This document shows positions 36,801-48,720 of a stretch of DNA of 64,000 nt, in pieces. This DNA is from Fasciola hepatica (taxonomy: Eukaryota > Platyhelminthes > Trematoda > Plagiorchiida > Fasciolidae). Under the pieces are notes generated by a model that had not been told where the DNA came from, did no database searches, and was given only the letters and a program-made list of their open reading frames with translations. Each line of letters starts with the position of its first letter. Position 1 is the stretch's first letter. The translations under genes and the position numbers were made by a program. Location: NCBI GenBank assembly GCA_948099385.1, contig CANUEZ040000113.1, forward strand, positions 11,606,501-11,670,500, written 5' to 3'.

Positions 36801-38273
36801 TTTTGGACAGTGATAAAGAGCTTGGTCGTGCTACTTCATTCAAAAGAAATATGACAATCTGTTATTGATTTCAACAAAGTAGAAGTAACACCACTGCCAC
36901 AGAGGAAGATGGCTTCTAAGGAGCAGCAAACGTCTTAGATTATTCTGACCGTCTTTTCACACACACAGAACGATACGCTCCAACACATAAACAAGTCACT
37001 CAGTATCACGTTCCTCGCTCTACTCACTGTAGTCTGGTACCAGATTCCGTGAATCTTAGTGACGAGCATGAACTCCGTGCAACAGCGTAAGCCAATGTCC
37101 CGTCCGTGGGCATTACACCTCAGTCATCCTTATTTCTTAGATGCCCACCTGACAGTTTTGTTATCTTGTGCGCTTTGCAGAGTCGCATCAAAAGATAAAA
37201 GGTTTCTGGAACTACAGTTAATAAAAGAGACCAAAGATTCCAGTGCTTGATGTAGTATATGAGAAAGACAGACATCAAATTATTGTGTATGAAATAAACA
37301 GTTTCCACGTGCCGCGTTAGACGGCTCTGTGATGATTCAGCAGCTGTCACACGCGATACGGTTAGGCACAGCCTCATAGCCACACGCGGATGAGCCTCAA
37401 CCAATCAGGATCTCCGCGGACAAGTTCGACAAAAGTTCCCTGTGATTTATTAGCTTCTACTCTAGAAGCTGTTTTCTCTCATTTAACATATTTATACAAA
37501 CCTACTCTGCAATACAACTAGCTTGCCATTTCGTAGCCTTGGTCTTCTTGCTACTTTCTTTCGCGTAGTTCTGGGTGAGGCGATTTCAACACTTCCTGTC
37601 AGTTCAGTTCATTGTGATTATTACAAAGTCCCATCTCAGATACACTTGGGAACTCATGAAAGTTAACAAATAAGTGTAAAGCGTTGTCAGCCAATGAGAT
37701 TCTCTAGGTAGGCTTCCCTGTTTACTTGTAGCTCCATTCGAAGGACATGGACTAAATAGGTGAAAGCAATAAGAAGAAGTAAACAATGTTCTCGTTGATT
37801 ATCCGATTGGCAGTGCGCTCTGTGAGATGACACCACTTATCCAGTATGTTCTCTATCAGTTCCTCTACTGGGAATAAATCGAGCAGTGAGAGCTGAAGTT
37901 CGACTGATTTTGAGCGAAAACGGTAAAACAGGCATTAATTCCGTTTCCTCTTGGTACTTAAATAGATTCGGTGCGTCTTTTATACGAAAATATCCCTCGA
38001 ATTTTATTCGAAGTTTGGCTGCGTGATAGATATCAGGATGTAGTCAATTCCCATTGCCTTTTCATCAGTGTGAACGCTTTTCGGAATAAAATTAGACTAA
38101 AACGTGCAACCGATTCATGCCCTACATGTAGACCAGACACTCTTTGTCTAGTGGTTTCGTACTGATCACAGTCTTCGGAATGTTCCTAATAAAATAATGA
38201 TTTTCGTGTAATCTTTTGATCCCGTACGCTTTATTTGGCTTGATCTATTTTGGCTTTGTCACATATACGCCAG
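33895..38273. other. Unassigned sequence, with a pyrimidine-rich block
   Basis: No gene is recognised over more than 4 kb. The block 35330-35760 is markedly C/T-rich and less AT-rich than its surroundings and could be a solo LTR or retroelement leader, but no matching copy or terminal repeat was found. Frames at 35152-35481 and 35873-36055 (+) show no motif. At 37316 TTAGACGGCTCTGTG also occurs at 58473. Confidence 0.3.
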
Positions 38274-38428
38274 GTCAGCAACGTTTTGTATTGAGTAGGC
38301 CTCTGGTAGCCATTTTGGTGTCCGATCACAGTAAGTATGGAATTCTTCTGGCGAACTTACTTACGGTATTCCTCTTCTTTTTGTGTTTTGCAGATCGGCC
38401 ACGTGTAAGCCCCACGGAACAACACTAG
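38274..38428 (+). CDS. Candidate terminal exon pair with a 63-base intron
   Basis: After an acceptor (ACATATACGCCAG, 38273) the frame QQRFVLSRPLVAILVSDH reaches a consensus donor GTAAGTATGG at 38331. A strong acceptor (CTTCTTTTTGTGTTTTGCAG) ends at 38393 and RPRVSPTEQH follows to TAG at 38426-38428. The 63-base intron is a multiple of three and has no stop, so an unspliced message would also stay open. The protein is not recognised; the splice signals are among the better ones in the window. Confidence 0.38.
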
Positions 38429-40655
38429 TCTTGCATACTACTGTCTGGATATCATTGACAATAGATACCGTTTTTACCTGATATTGTTTTCTTCGTCTGC
38501 TATTTTAATTCCAAAGACCAGTTAGCTTTTGCATTCGACGGATAAGGTTCTCTCAACTGATGATGAAAGTACTCGAATAGTATGCCGGCTTTTAGACTGG
38601 TACTCTTTCCAGAATGCGTGCTGCAGTCGGATAATCCTAAACCTCAGTCAGCTTCAACGGCGGTCAGTACGATAAGGCAAATAATATCCCAAATAAAACT
38701 CTCGACCAATAGACAACTAAATCCGTTACTTCCCTAATGCAAACTTTCTCACAAACATATTGATGTAAGCCACTGCTTTTAGCGAAGTTCTCCGTTCGTG
38801 CCACTCGTCATCTCCGTCAAGTGATTATATGATCTAACTCACCATGGACAGACTGAATAAATTGTGCAAAACTCGGGAACTAGAACTGCTTTTAAAGACT
38901 ACCACTGCTTTCCAGTTTTGAACCTTTGTTTTGGAATATTCTGGTCTCAGCCTGGCAGATAAAACAGCCCCATCCACCACTGCTTTCGCTCAGCCTTTTA
39001 AGTAAAAAACGAGGTCATGTTCAAGGTGGGCTTTTCATTTCGAGGAGGATTTTCTCTAAGTCACATCCAGATAGCGTGAAAAATTCAGTTTTTACACTCT
39101 ACCGAGGTAAATATCCCGTAGAAATCTAATGCACTGAGCCAAACTCTGTCAGATGACTCAAGTAACTGGTTGTGCTTTATGGTCTACCAGTAACTAGGTT
39201 CGATACAAACGAGCTCTAACTCCTGTCCTTGAGCAAACTGACGTGAGCCGAAAGACGTAAACAGTGAGGTCTCAGTTAAATGGGAAATTCGGTCAATAAT
39301 AATCGTGTTCGACGAAAGTGCTTAAGCCGGAAAACATGGCCGTATGCTTATTTTACGAGTTTTTATCTGACAAAGCACCGAATAAAAATATGCAAAGAAT
39401 CCCTGTAGAAACTGTATTTGAGACTATTTCGAGATCGCAAACGAAAGCAATATAAAACATATGCAAATAATCGAATTATGCGGATATGACAGTGTGGTTC
39501 CCTTATGGTTTACGAAACTAGCATCTAAGTTGAAAATCACATCACACACTCTTTTGAAGCTATTCGAGAGTTTGAAATTCGAAACTTTGTTCTCGAAACT
39601 GCTGAGTTTCTCCGAACAAAAGGACAGCTTGAGCATCCAAATGTAATATAAATTCAGTGAGGGAAGTCCATCTTTTTTATATGTTGAAAAGTACGCGACT
39701 TATGGAATGATGATTGTACGACAATGATACAAGTCTTACACTTTGGCTTGACAACAGACGTCATAAATGACTGACGCTGCGTACCGGTTTCATGTGACGG
39801 TCAATGGTGGAGTGCAGTGACAGAAAGGTTTAGGCTGGGATCTCGAGCCTCCGCATAACCGTACAAGTGAAACCCAAAGAGACGTACACCTCTGAGGAAA
39901 CAGAGCTATGAATAAATACATAAATTTTTCATGTACGTGGCACCGTAAGACGTGTACATAAAGCAATATGGTACCTTAGAAACAGAGAAAATGCATTAGG
40001 AATACCTGAGGTGTACTCATTCACTACTCACAAGTAACCAAACTCAAAAAGGGGATGAAAAACCTCGAACACGAACGATAGTTAACACGCACAAGCAGCA
40101 GGGAGTGAGGTACGTACGCCAGAGGTCAAGTAGCTCGGATAATAATGACGAAATAACAGAATGGATGAAGTACGAACCAACAGGTCAATGATAGCAGGGT
40201 GCAGAAACAACGGGGTCGACGGAATTGTCGTGGTCAGTGCACGGATGAAAACAACGGGGAAGAAAGGTTACGTAAGTCATGTCTGTTAGGAATTAGGGTT
40301 CATAGGTAAGTGGTGGGATCAAATAAGACCAACAAGTAAACCGAAAGCAAACACGCATGGGAAGCACAGAATTCACAACAATCAAGACTGTCATAGAAAC
40401 ATGGTTAAAAATGTGTGACTCACTGGGAGTGAGCAAACAAATTATCATGCTGGCGAGCAGGTGAGGGTATGGCTTTCTGTACAGAAACTGGAGGTCTAAT
40501 GGCAGGGGGGACAAAGGAACCGTTTTCTAAACGGGGAAAACAAAACTTCCTGTTCATATAATGGGATCTGGACCAAACCAGTTTAAAGCCTCCCTAATAT
40601 GATGAGCTGAATTTTCTTATCCAATCTAAATAAATCTGTACAGTAAGAATGAACA
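38429..40655. other. Unassigned sequence
   Basis: Overlapping short frames at 39424-39646 on both strands are not supported as genes. Nothing else is seen. Confidence 0.3.
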
Positions 40656-41400
40656 TTGTTACCGGTCTACTACCATTCCCTTTTCTTTACTGTCCCAAAT
40701 TGGTTTGATGAGCCCTTCAATCGTCAGCGTAGATCATACTACCAAAGTGTGTTTAGTAACAACCTATGTCTTTTCGTCGATAACCAACATCCACCCAAAA
40801 CTTCTTCCGTCCGTTACCTGGGAGTTACTCTAACTCGCAGCCTTCATTGAACAAGTCACGTTGATGTAGTTTTCATTAAAATCGGAAAGCTATCATTTTT
40901 ATCGTTCAGACTGAGAAAACTTGGAGTAGTTTTACAATCTTTTACTTCCGTTTGTGACTTGTTTCACTCTCCCTCATTAGTTTCCTTGTTAACCAGCAAT
41001 TATTCTTCATTTAGTCCCCTACTCACAGACGGGTGACCAAGAAATGCATGATCTAGTTGTTCACCCTCGTCAGTCTTAAGCCACTATGTTGTATCATATT
41101 CAGTTTCACAGTGTATGCCATGAGTCCTGAAAATTTCCCCCTACATCGGGTACATCAAAGCGTACGCTGACTTCCCTTTTCTCAGCAGACATGTCAAACT
41201 CAAAACATGCTACTACTTTCACCAGCAGTAGCCAAGATAGGAATTCGAAATATAAGATATGGACTCGAAACTATTGTACCGACTGTTAGTGATAAAAGGG
41301 ACTTTATTGTCTAAAATGAACAAAGCAAGCAGATAAGTGCTTTTCGCTTTTGGTTCACTATACAAAGCTCAAGGACTTATTTATTGCACGTTTACGCTTA
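40656..41400 (+). mobile_element. CR1-like LINE remnant (RT 3' part)
   Basis: The plus strand carries SVRYLGVTLTRSLH, stop, then HVDVVFIKIGKLSFLSFRLR and KLGVVLQSF, the region following the RT palm in CR1/jockey-type elements. It corresponds to the ANLKWSSHISNCVKKLRRLF block of the copy at 3.4-4.6 kb. Frames break repeatedly after 40.85 kb. The upstream RT core and endonuclease are missing; the 3' limit is approximate. Confidence 0.72.
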
Positions 41401-42918
41401 AGCAGGACGAACTATTGAAGCTTTTCACGAATTGTAATGAAGAGAGGGGATTCCCGTTTTCATGTTCTGACGTGGTAGGTCACTTACAGTTAAGACCTTG
41501 AAATCACTTACCTTGCTCTTATGCGCCATTGTTCTTGTTGTTACGAAACAGCATCATAGGGGTTGAGAGTGAATATAAAGATGACTTGAAAAAGAGTTAC
41601 GGGACATGAAGTAATACAAATGAAGATGGAACTCAAATTCAACTTCCATATCGACTTCAATAACTAGCCTTATTTCATAATTTCTCTGACAGTCGGGTAG
41701 GCGAATCTGGGATCTTAACAAGCTCTGCACTCGTGAAGGTTTCCAAACACTTGCACCACGTCGTGGACTGACTACCCAAAACTATCCGAAAACCCTAAAT
41801 GAGCTGGATATCAATGAAAAACGAGGGAATATATACCTTCGAATGTGTACCAACCAGCTTGGCTTAGTTACCGTAAGCGTAGATTCAGTGGCCGAGCACT
41901 GGTTGCCAGAATCGCATACCTAACTTCACACGATAAGTGAAACAGTGTTCTCATTATATTCAACCAATACCATGAAAACATCGGTACTCACACATCGACA
42001 GTCTTTGCGTCTCGACCTAACGGTGGCAACGTAAAATTTACCCTAAATAACAATAGAATATGAGGCCGCCGCCAGAAGTGTTTCAAAATGGCGAAATCCA
42101 GTAGCTCCACGTGTAGGGGTGACAACACTATGTGATGTCTGAACAACCGGTAAGTTGTAATTGACCTAGTAATAAAAGATAGTTTTATCAACTGCAGTTT
42201 TAAACAAAACTGTGACTTCAGTAATTATTCTATTACCTGAACAAGAAGATACTTTTTGCATAGGTATTATGTTACTTTTCACCACTCAACGTCTTTTTGG
42301 CAAGACTATTTCAGGCCTTCGTTCCTCTCAGCGAAGTACTTAGCACAGTAAGTCCAATAAATGCTCAATTTTGTGTACAACATCGATGCACAAATTAGTC
42401 TCGTTCATTGTGCCTATTCTGAAGTGAGTAGAACAACAAGTGGGTTTAGCTCACACGCTTGAATACCTTGGCGCTGATGTGCTTTGGGTCCAAGAGCTTA
42501 TCATCTAAGACTCCATTTCCGTCATTCAGTTGATGCTCTATCTTATCCTTCTGAAAAATTTCACTTACGCCGTTCTGGTGACCCTGAGGCTGCGGCTTCT
42601 GATACTTTTAACAAAATCATAGAGGTCGGTGTAATGATGAAGTGACCCTATTAAACTGAATAACAGTTAACAGTTGTTTGCAAGCACTGTGTCTTAGGGC
42701 TCCTTGCGATCTGCACCCATTCCGTCCTGATATAAGCAATATCAATATCATGTATGCATTTACACCCAACTTTTGTGGGCAAGATGCAAAAAACTATGCA
42801 TTTTACGTAAAGCGCTCCGGCTGGTTTTTTTATTCTTGCAAGATACACGAAAGCCAGAACAATTTGGGTATCATCGCAGGAGACTCTTTGTGAGGACCTT
42901 TTAGGTTAAGTTCTTGAA
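41401..42918. other. Unassigned sequence
   Basis: A 71-codon frame at 42678-42893 (+) has no recognised motif; no splice chain found. Confidence 0.3.
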
Positions 42919-44200
42919 GTGCGGAAAACGAAAACCGGTTTTACCTCGGAACTATCACCATCGCCAGATCCTCTCCAGTACAAACTACGGAAGTATTTCG
43001 TTTGGTTGTCGCAACTTCTATCAGTGACGGAGCATGCCACCGCCACGGAAAACACCCACGATCTGTTTACTTTCATCCGGGTCACCAATAGGAGTCTACA
43101 ATCTCTGAAGCCGACGGTGTGCCAATTTACAATCAGTAGTCAAATCTCAAAGCTGATCTGGGCACTTTACGACAAAGATTAGACGCTGATCAGGCTCTCC
43201 TGTTATTCTTACTGCACGCCCGTGGCCCGCGTTGACAAATCCACCTGCTGAGGCGGAGATTCACTGGAAAATTCGAGTTTTAAGACGTCCCAAATGGCCG
43301 GGTTTCGATAGTCTCACCAAAGCCTTGTCTGAACAACACGTAGTACAGTTTGTTAGAGAACTTTGTTATTGTTTTCAAATGTTCGCTAGCTATAACAGGT
43401 CCAGTCATTTGTTTCGCTCTATCTTTAAAAAGGGCTCCAGCGGGGACTGCTCCATTCTAACAACAATGAGGCTGTTCCCGCCTGTAATACGTCATGGCTT
43501 GTGCCAAACGCGAAAAAAAGCAGATTCTCGAAGAGCAGGCTGGTTTTCGCGTCAGTCACGGAAGCGTTGATTGAATCTACTATGTGACAGATTCTAGAAG
43601 GCGGTTATACCTTCAAAAGACCAACAAGCATTGTGCTCCGATGTATTCGAGCGGTCATCAACTCTGTCATTGCGACTGCACTGTTAAACAGTTCGCTGAA
43701 ATTGGGGAACCTGAGAAGCATGCTTTGGTTCCTCAAGAGTTGTACCGTCATGAATCAAGTCGATCTTGGGCCAGCTTCCGGCTTTCGACCCAGCGGTGTT
43801 CGATAACGTTGTCCTATATCCAGATGTCTTTTCAGCTTTGCCACCGATTGTTTTTGCGTAATGCTCTACCTGTTATTTCAAACGGTGGAGCTCCTCCCAG
43901 CTAACGGGGATCCTGGCTGGAAATATACTGACGATATCGCTATGCTAAGTGATTATGAACAAATAGTTCAACAGACAGAGCAAAAGCAGCTCTCGCTAAC
44001 CTGTACCACTTTTTGGCGCCGCAATGACCTCCGACTCTCTCCTGAAGGGCAAGTGCACAAAGCCGCAGCTAGTGGTTTTTCGATTTACAATTACGAAACC
44101 AGACTATGGACTATGAAGATGCTCGACAGCTTCTCTTATTTTATCAGCGAAGTTTTGCTATGGTTGATCGCTTCTGATAGGAACATCGACTGAGCAATTT
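42919..44200 (+). mobile_element. Decayed LINE (linker and RT), second family
   Basis: In broken plus-strand frames the order matches a LINE ORF2 from the endonuclease/RT linker onward: ENTHDLFTFIRVTNRSLQSL (43050-43110), a finger region with PPAEAEIHWKIRVLRRPKWP (43240-43300), LFRSIFKKGSSGDCS (43408-43452, the usual LFKKG block), a GxRPGR-like piece at 43530, and KYTDDIAMLSDYEQ (43921-43965), the YxDD active site as YTDD. Heavy frameshifting and loss of the segment between 43.57 and 43.90 kb show an inactive copy. It differs in wording from the 25.6-28.2 kb element. Confidence 0.72.
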
Positions 44201-44975
44201 CAATGTTCCTCCCTTTGATTTCAGGGCAGATAGTCACCCTCTGTTCAAGTCAATCACTCTACATCTCTGGTGTAGCGGTGATCGGATTATGACTTCGTGT
44301 AGAGCTGTGACGAAGCCGGTATCGGTATTGACTTCGATTGGAATTACCCGCCATCTTGGCTGGAGCCAAAACGATGAGGATTATCAATGGTTGGAAACTT
44401 TGGCGGACATAGCTCGGAACAAACGTCAGGGGCACAAAAGTTGAATAGCTTGTCTGCTGAATTTGCATATCAATGGTACGGTTTAAATGACAAAGGATCA
44501 TCTCAATTATTACGTTAATACAACTATAAAAGAAAGTCGTCTCATGTCATGTCCTATCAGTGCTCGTATCTTATACGTTCTGTTTTTCCCCGCTTTTGCT
44601 ATTTTTCTCGCTGCTCTGACGGAATGCTTGATTTCAAGGCTTTATATACGTATATACAAGTTCTGTCGATATTCGAACGAAAAGATATTCTCTTCTTTGT
44701 GGTCTTTATGATCTCGAAGTTTCCAGTACAGGCTGTAAACAAGCAATGCTGCTCACCTTGGTTCTGCCAAAATCTGTGTATAGTTCACATTGTATGGTCT
44801 TAGTTATTATGAATAATGTAACTTATGGTTGGAAGACAAAGTTTGATGAACGGTCCAACGTGAAGAGAAAACTCGTCAGGCGGTTCTCAACACAAAGGCA
44901 TAAATACAGATCCAGCCGGAAGAAGTTCCTCTTGCTGGAATTTGGATTACTTTCCTCCCCTCCCCCCTCCCCTAG
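44201..44975. other. Unassigned sequence, upstream part of a host gene
   Basis: Earlier exons of the gene ending at 46333 are expected here or further left, but none could be fixed. A basic frame at 44820-44945 (+) lacks splice signals. Confidence 0.3.
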
Positions 44976-46333
44976 AAAAAGAATCGAAAGTAAACCAAAC
45001 ACGTTTAGAGAACTCTGTACCATCTGTACCCTCGAAAAGCAATCACCTCCTTCGAGCGCACGAAAGTCCTGTCTCGACTGATCTTATCACTGAAACCATT
45101 CGGTAACGAACATCCTCTTTGAGCGAACAAAGTCGTCCGGTAGCATGCCTGAGAAACAATGGAAAACGTTACCTGATTCCAAGTGAAACAAAGTTCGTAG
45201 ACCCTTGTGTTGTGGTGAGTGGCAAATGGTACACTTGGGTACGTATGTATGAACATTGTAGGCCCTTCATGTAGTCCCCGGAAGATCACTGGAATTACTT
45301 GACAAATGGTGTCCTGGATGTGTTGGTATGTTCCTGTATATCGTGTATTGCTGTGCGCGCTCAGCTGTTTGTGACAGCCATTACCGTATGTGGTGGTGTC
45401 CATTGTAAATTTGTTTTGTGGGTTTGATCTCTTAGCCTGCAACTTTTACACCAAGGCCATAGAACTCGCGAGCGCCCATAAAGCGTGATGGGATGGTTCA
45501 CGAGAAGGACACTTCTGACAACTGGAGAGAAAGTAAAAGTTATTCATTTGCACAAGAATGGAGTTTTGATGATAAGGATTGCATTCCAGTTCCGTGTAGT
45601 AAGAACGCAAGTCCACATGATTGTAAGGAATGAGGTCAGCATCAGGACTAGTTGGGACCAAGGATATTCAAAACAGCAAAAGGTTGTGCGTTCACATCTC
45701 GGTCGCCTGAATGATGTTAATAGAGCTGTGTACGAATCTTTTCTCACTGCTTGTTGGAATCATCTGCCAGTAACAGGATTTTTTACTACAAAAGAGGAAC
45801 AGATGGCTCGTAGTGTGGGTCATTGTGAGTTTCGCTCGGACAGCGGTTGGGAGCGTAAATTCTAACAACTCCATTATATTAGTTCAAGACTATTGCACCG
45901 TGGGGCCTCAGAGATTTTAATTAAAAAGACATCGATACGGACGAGAAGCACGCCTACTTAGTTCGACCACCACGGTTCGAAGGACTTTTTTTAGCTCTGA
46001 CGAGACTGGTTCTTATTTCAGAGCCACTCTAACACGCAGCTTGGTTGGTTATCCATCATTCCATCGGTGAATTTTCTATCTGAAAAACCACCACGTATGG
46101 AATATGCAGAGGCGTTATTCTCAGGAATTGATGATGAAGAAAAAGAGATGGCTGAGTGCGTAATGGTTCCGGTAAGTAATGCAGTTCAAGCTCCATAACT
46201 ACTGTGTAACTTTGGGCTTGAATAGTCCGTGGAATTTTTAACCGTAGAAGAAAATATAGAACAGAATCTGACTGTATGCCGGAAACAACTAGGCCGGCGA
46301 CAATCAAAAACAGCCTCCCTCCTCAAAAAGTAA
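44976..46333 (+). CDS. 3' end of a host gene, at least four exons, unknown protein
   Basis: A chain of exons agrees in phase. Exon a (44976-45102) follows a long polypyrimidine acceptor at 44951-44975 and encodes a Ser/Pro-rich segment (ENSVPSVPSKSNHLL). A TAA at 45104-45106 is removed if 45103-45132 is a 30-base intron (GTAACG...AAAG); exon b then runs 45133-45214 (CLRNNGKRYLIPSETKFVDP) to a GTGAGT donor. Exon c (46022-46171) has a fine acceptor (GTTCTTATTTCAG) and a GTAAGT donor and encodes EALFSGIDDEEKEMAECVMV. A 54-base intron precedes exon d (46226-46333), which ends QSKTASLLKK, stop. Phases are 0 at every junction from b to d. The 807-base intron 45215-46021 holds a pogo/Tigger-like fragment. 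The 30-base intron is the least certain part; a nonsense change is the alternative. The family is not recognised. Confidence 0.5.
45485..45865 (+). mobile_element. pogo/Tigger-type (CENP-B-like) transposase N-terminal fragment
   Basis: The 126-codon frame resembles the DNA-binding half of pogo/Tigger transposases and CENP-B. It begins with a Psq-like helix-turn-helix (LLTTGEKVKVIHLHKNGVL, then RIAFQFRVVRTQVHMIV). After a linker comes a second, Tc5/CENP-B type HTH containing LPVTGFFTTKEEQMARSVGH and FRSDSGWERKF, equivalent to the conserved VSGPxLQEKA...ASxGWLxRF signature. It stops at TAA just after this domain; no DDE catalytic domain follows within the next 150 bases before exon c. It lies in an intron of the host gene on the same strand. 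It may be a truncated insertion; a domesticated DNA-binding gene is a less likely reading. Confidence 0.68.
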
Positions 46334-48046
46334 ACAGCGACTGAAAGTTTCTTTCCTATCCTTATTCGAACGCCACAGGCACCGATAATCTCGGGTAAAC
46401 CTTTTCAATGTTTGGCGGGTGCTGTCGACTGGTCTTCGTGTCTTAAGCGTGTTTGAGCCATTTTCTGAATTTCCCTCTGTAATCGACAGAACAACCAAAC
46501 TCGAGGCTGTAACTCAGGATCGATCTGACACCCGTATCCTCACTCCAAATTTATGCTTTCCATTACCGTTTTGCGCCACACTCGCTCAATCGCTAAACCA
46601 TATTCCGGACATTGACCTTAAGTGACCGCTGACTGGTGCGTGCGTTGATTTGTTCTGTGACCCTTGACCCACATTTTCCATAGACATTTCGTTGATTTGA
46701 CAGCCTGAACCTTAAGCGATCCTGAATTTGCTCGCATATGGTTGACTCTGATTCACGGAGCGGTTACCGTTGAGGTTTGCACAGTTTTTGTATCATATTC
46801 ATGATCGTTTTACAAAGAACCGTATTGAAAACCACAATAGGACGTCTGGTGTTTTTTGGATTGTATTATGCGTATCTCTACCACTGCTAGGAGTCCGTTA
46901 CAACCTCTGAAATGCGAACAAATTTGGTCGCGTCCGATCATTTCCGCTGTGGAGGGCGAGTACTGTAGGCTCATGAGGAAATAATCTCTTGACTTTTCTG
47001 AAAAAGACCTTGACATTAGAGTGATATGAGCACGGTTGGTTAAGAGTTTAGTTTGTTTTCGTGATCACGGAGAGTTGCACCTTATTGATGTGAATCTTCC
47101 ACAAAGCTTGTAAATAAGAGACTGATAACCTCATGGTGATGCTTTCCCTGAGTTTTTCTCTAAATACTTTTGCTAAAGCCCTTATCGTAAAAAAATAGGC
47201 ATTCTTCCCCATTCTGCATATTTAAATGGTGTTGCAACAAGAAGCCGTAGGTACACATCCAACACAATGGACTTATATGATGGTGTTTTATGAGTTCTGA
47301 TAAAAAGAACGGTCAAAAAACACCAGATATATCCAGAGAGACTGATCCAGTGTAACTTCTTGCACATCATTTAGAAAAAGGATGAAGCGAAAGTAGTTGA
47401 ATAATCATTTGGTAGATTAGAGACTGGCATTACACTCCCAGTAAAAATCATCACATGTTGCGGTTGTGAAGTGATTTAAACTTCCTAGTGATTTATTTTT
47501 GCTTTGGATTTACTTTCCGTCTCTTTTTTGAAACTTGGAGTCTCAAAAAAGCGACTCCAGAGAAACTCATTTTAATAAACTTTCAGATGGAGCAACACAT
47601 TGTGCCTTTCGAAATATACTGAAATAACTCATGACCATCCAAGTTTTGGAAGTATCATCCGTGCCAGTATAAAAGATTAAAAAAAAAGTATCAGGGTCAA
47701 ACAATGCATTTTTTGCTGTCTGTCACAGAGGAAGTTATTCTAGGAGCACAACTTTGCTGCCGTTTACACAACCGGTGGTCTTTCACAAAAATTGTCATCT
47801 CATAGCTGTGGACATTAACATTCACTTGCAATACACTATTACGGTAGCTAAATGGTCTATTTCTAAAAAGTTCGGTTTAAATAGTTGGGGGAAAGGTCAC
47901 GATTTAATTATGATGACGTGTTTTTCAAATGTTGGCAAAATAATTTGATGCATTTTCTTTATTCTGATACAAAACTTGTTTGTGGGTTCTAAGACTTATC
48001 AATGAGGACACTAATTGCATACCTATAATCTTACTCGAATCCGAAT
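46334..48046. other. Unassigned sequence
   Basis: The frame 46419-46625 (+) contains FPSVIDRTTKLEAVTQD, faintly like an integrase core block, but without supporting neighbours. Otherwise AT-rich sequence with no gene. Confidence 0.3.
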
Positions 48047-48720
48047 ATATCGATAGTAAGTAGTATGCAAAAGAGTGGACAACCCATCCCCCCCCCCAGC
48101 CCCCGGAAGCCCATGACCGGTTTCGCGGTTGTTGACGCTAATCAGGTATGCGTACTCAGTACTCCTCTGCCCACTCGTCTTCATACTTGTACACTCCGAT
48201 GTTCACTAGAATCTAATTTGAATAGTTCAGGGTGTGAATGGATACTCGTCATTGAAGAGCCCACAAATGAATCACAACTGTGATTTCTCATAGTTACTCG
48301 TGGCTGGGTCACTGTTAACCCAACGAACAACGAGGCTGCATGTGCAAGCGCTCATATTGGTAGTAAGTAGTATGTTACGTGTGGACAAAATTTCCCCGGA
48401 AGCATACCTGATGAGTGGGGACAATCGCGAAACAGGTCGTGTGCATCCAGGGCAATCTTGTTCATATGTTTGGATACTACTTACTATAAATATGAGCGCT
48501 AGCGCATGCAGCCTCATTGTTTGTTGGGTCAGCTGTGAGGCAGACACAAATAGCTAATTGAAAATACACTTTTGATTCATCTGTGAACTCTTCAATGAAG
48601 GGCATCCATTCATACTGCAGACGATTCGAATAAGACCCTAGTGAAGATATATATATATACCATGAGTAAATATATACATATATATCTATTATATATGTAT
48701 ATATATGTAAGATCACTGTA
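48047..48720. repeat. Foldback (inverted-repeat) element with internal direct repeat
   Basis: Arms 48202-48374 and 48472-48645 are reverse complements over about 173 bases with mismatches; for example CTGGGTCACTGTTAACCCAA and the region after it on the left pair with TTGGGTCAGCTGTGAGG on the right, and TAGTAAGTAGTATG pairs with ATACTACTTACTA. The loop is about 97 bases. The TAGTAAGTAGTATG...GTGGACAA...CCCCGGAAGC block also occurs a third time as a direct repeat at 48053-48110. No transposase is encoded, so it looks like a non-autonomous foldback or MITE-like element. Frames on both strands through the arms are artefacts of the palindrome. Confidence 0.85.
48645..48708. repeat. Imperfect (TA)n tract
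   Basis: AT-alternating sequence with interruptions directly at the outer edge of the right foldback arm. Confidence 0.85.

Noticed and set aside
46419..46625. Retroviral-type integrase core (FPSVIDRTTKLEAV)
   Set aside because: Only one weak block matches; no catalytic residues or neighbouring domains are present.
48272..48557. Similar 85-91 codon frames on opposite strands
   Set aside because: They arise because the sequence is an inverted repeat; each strand reads nearly the same in reverse.
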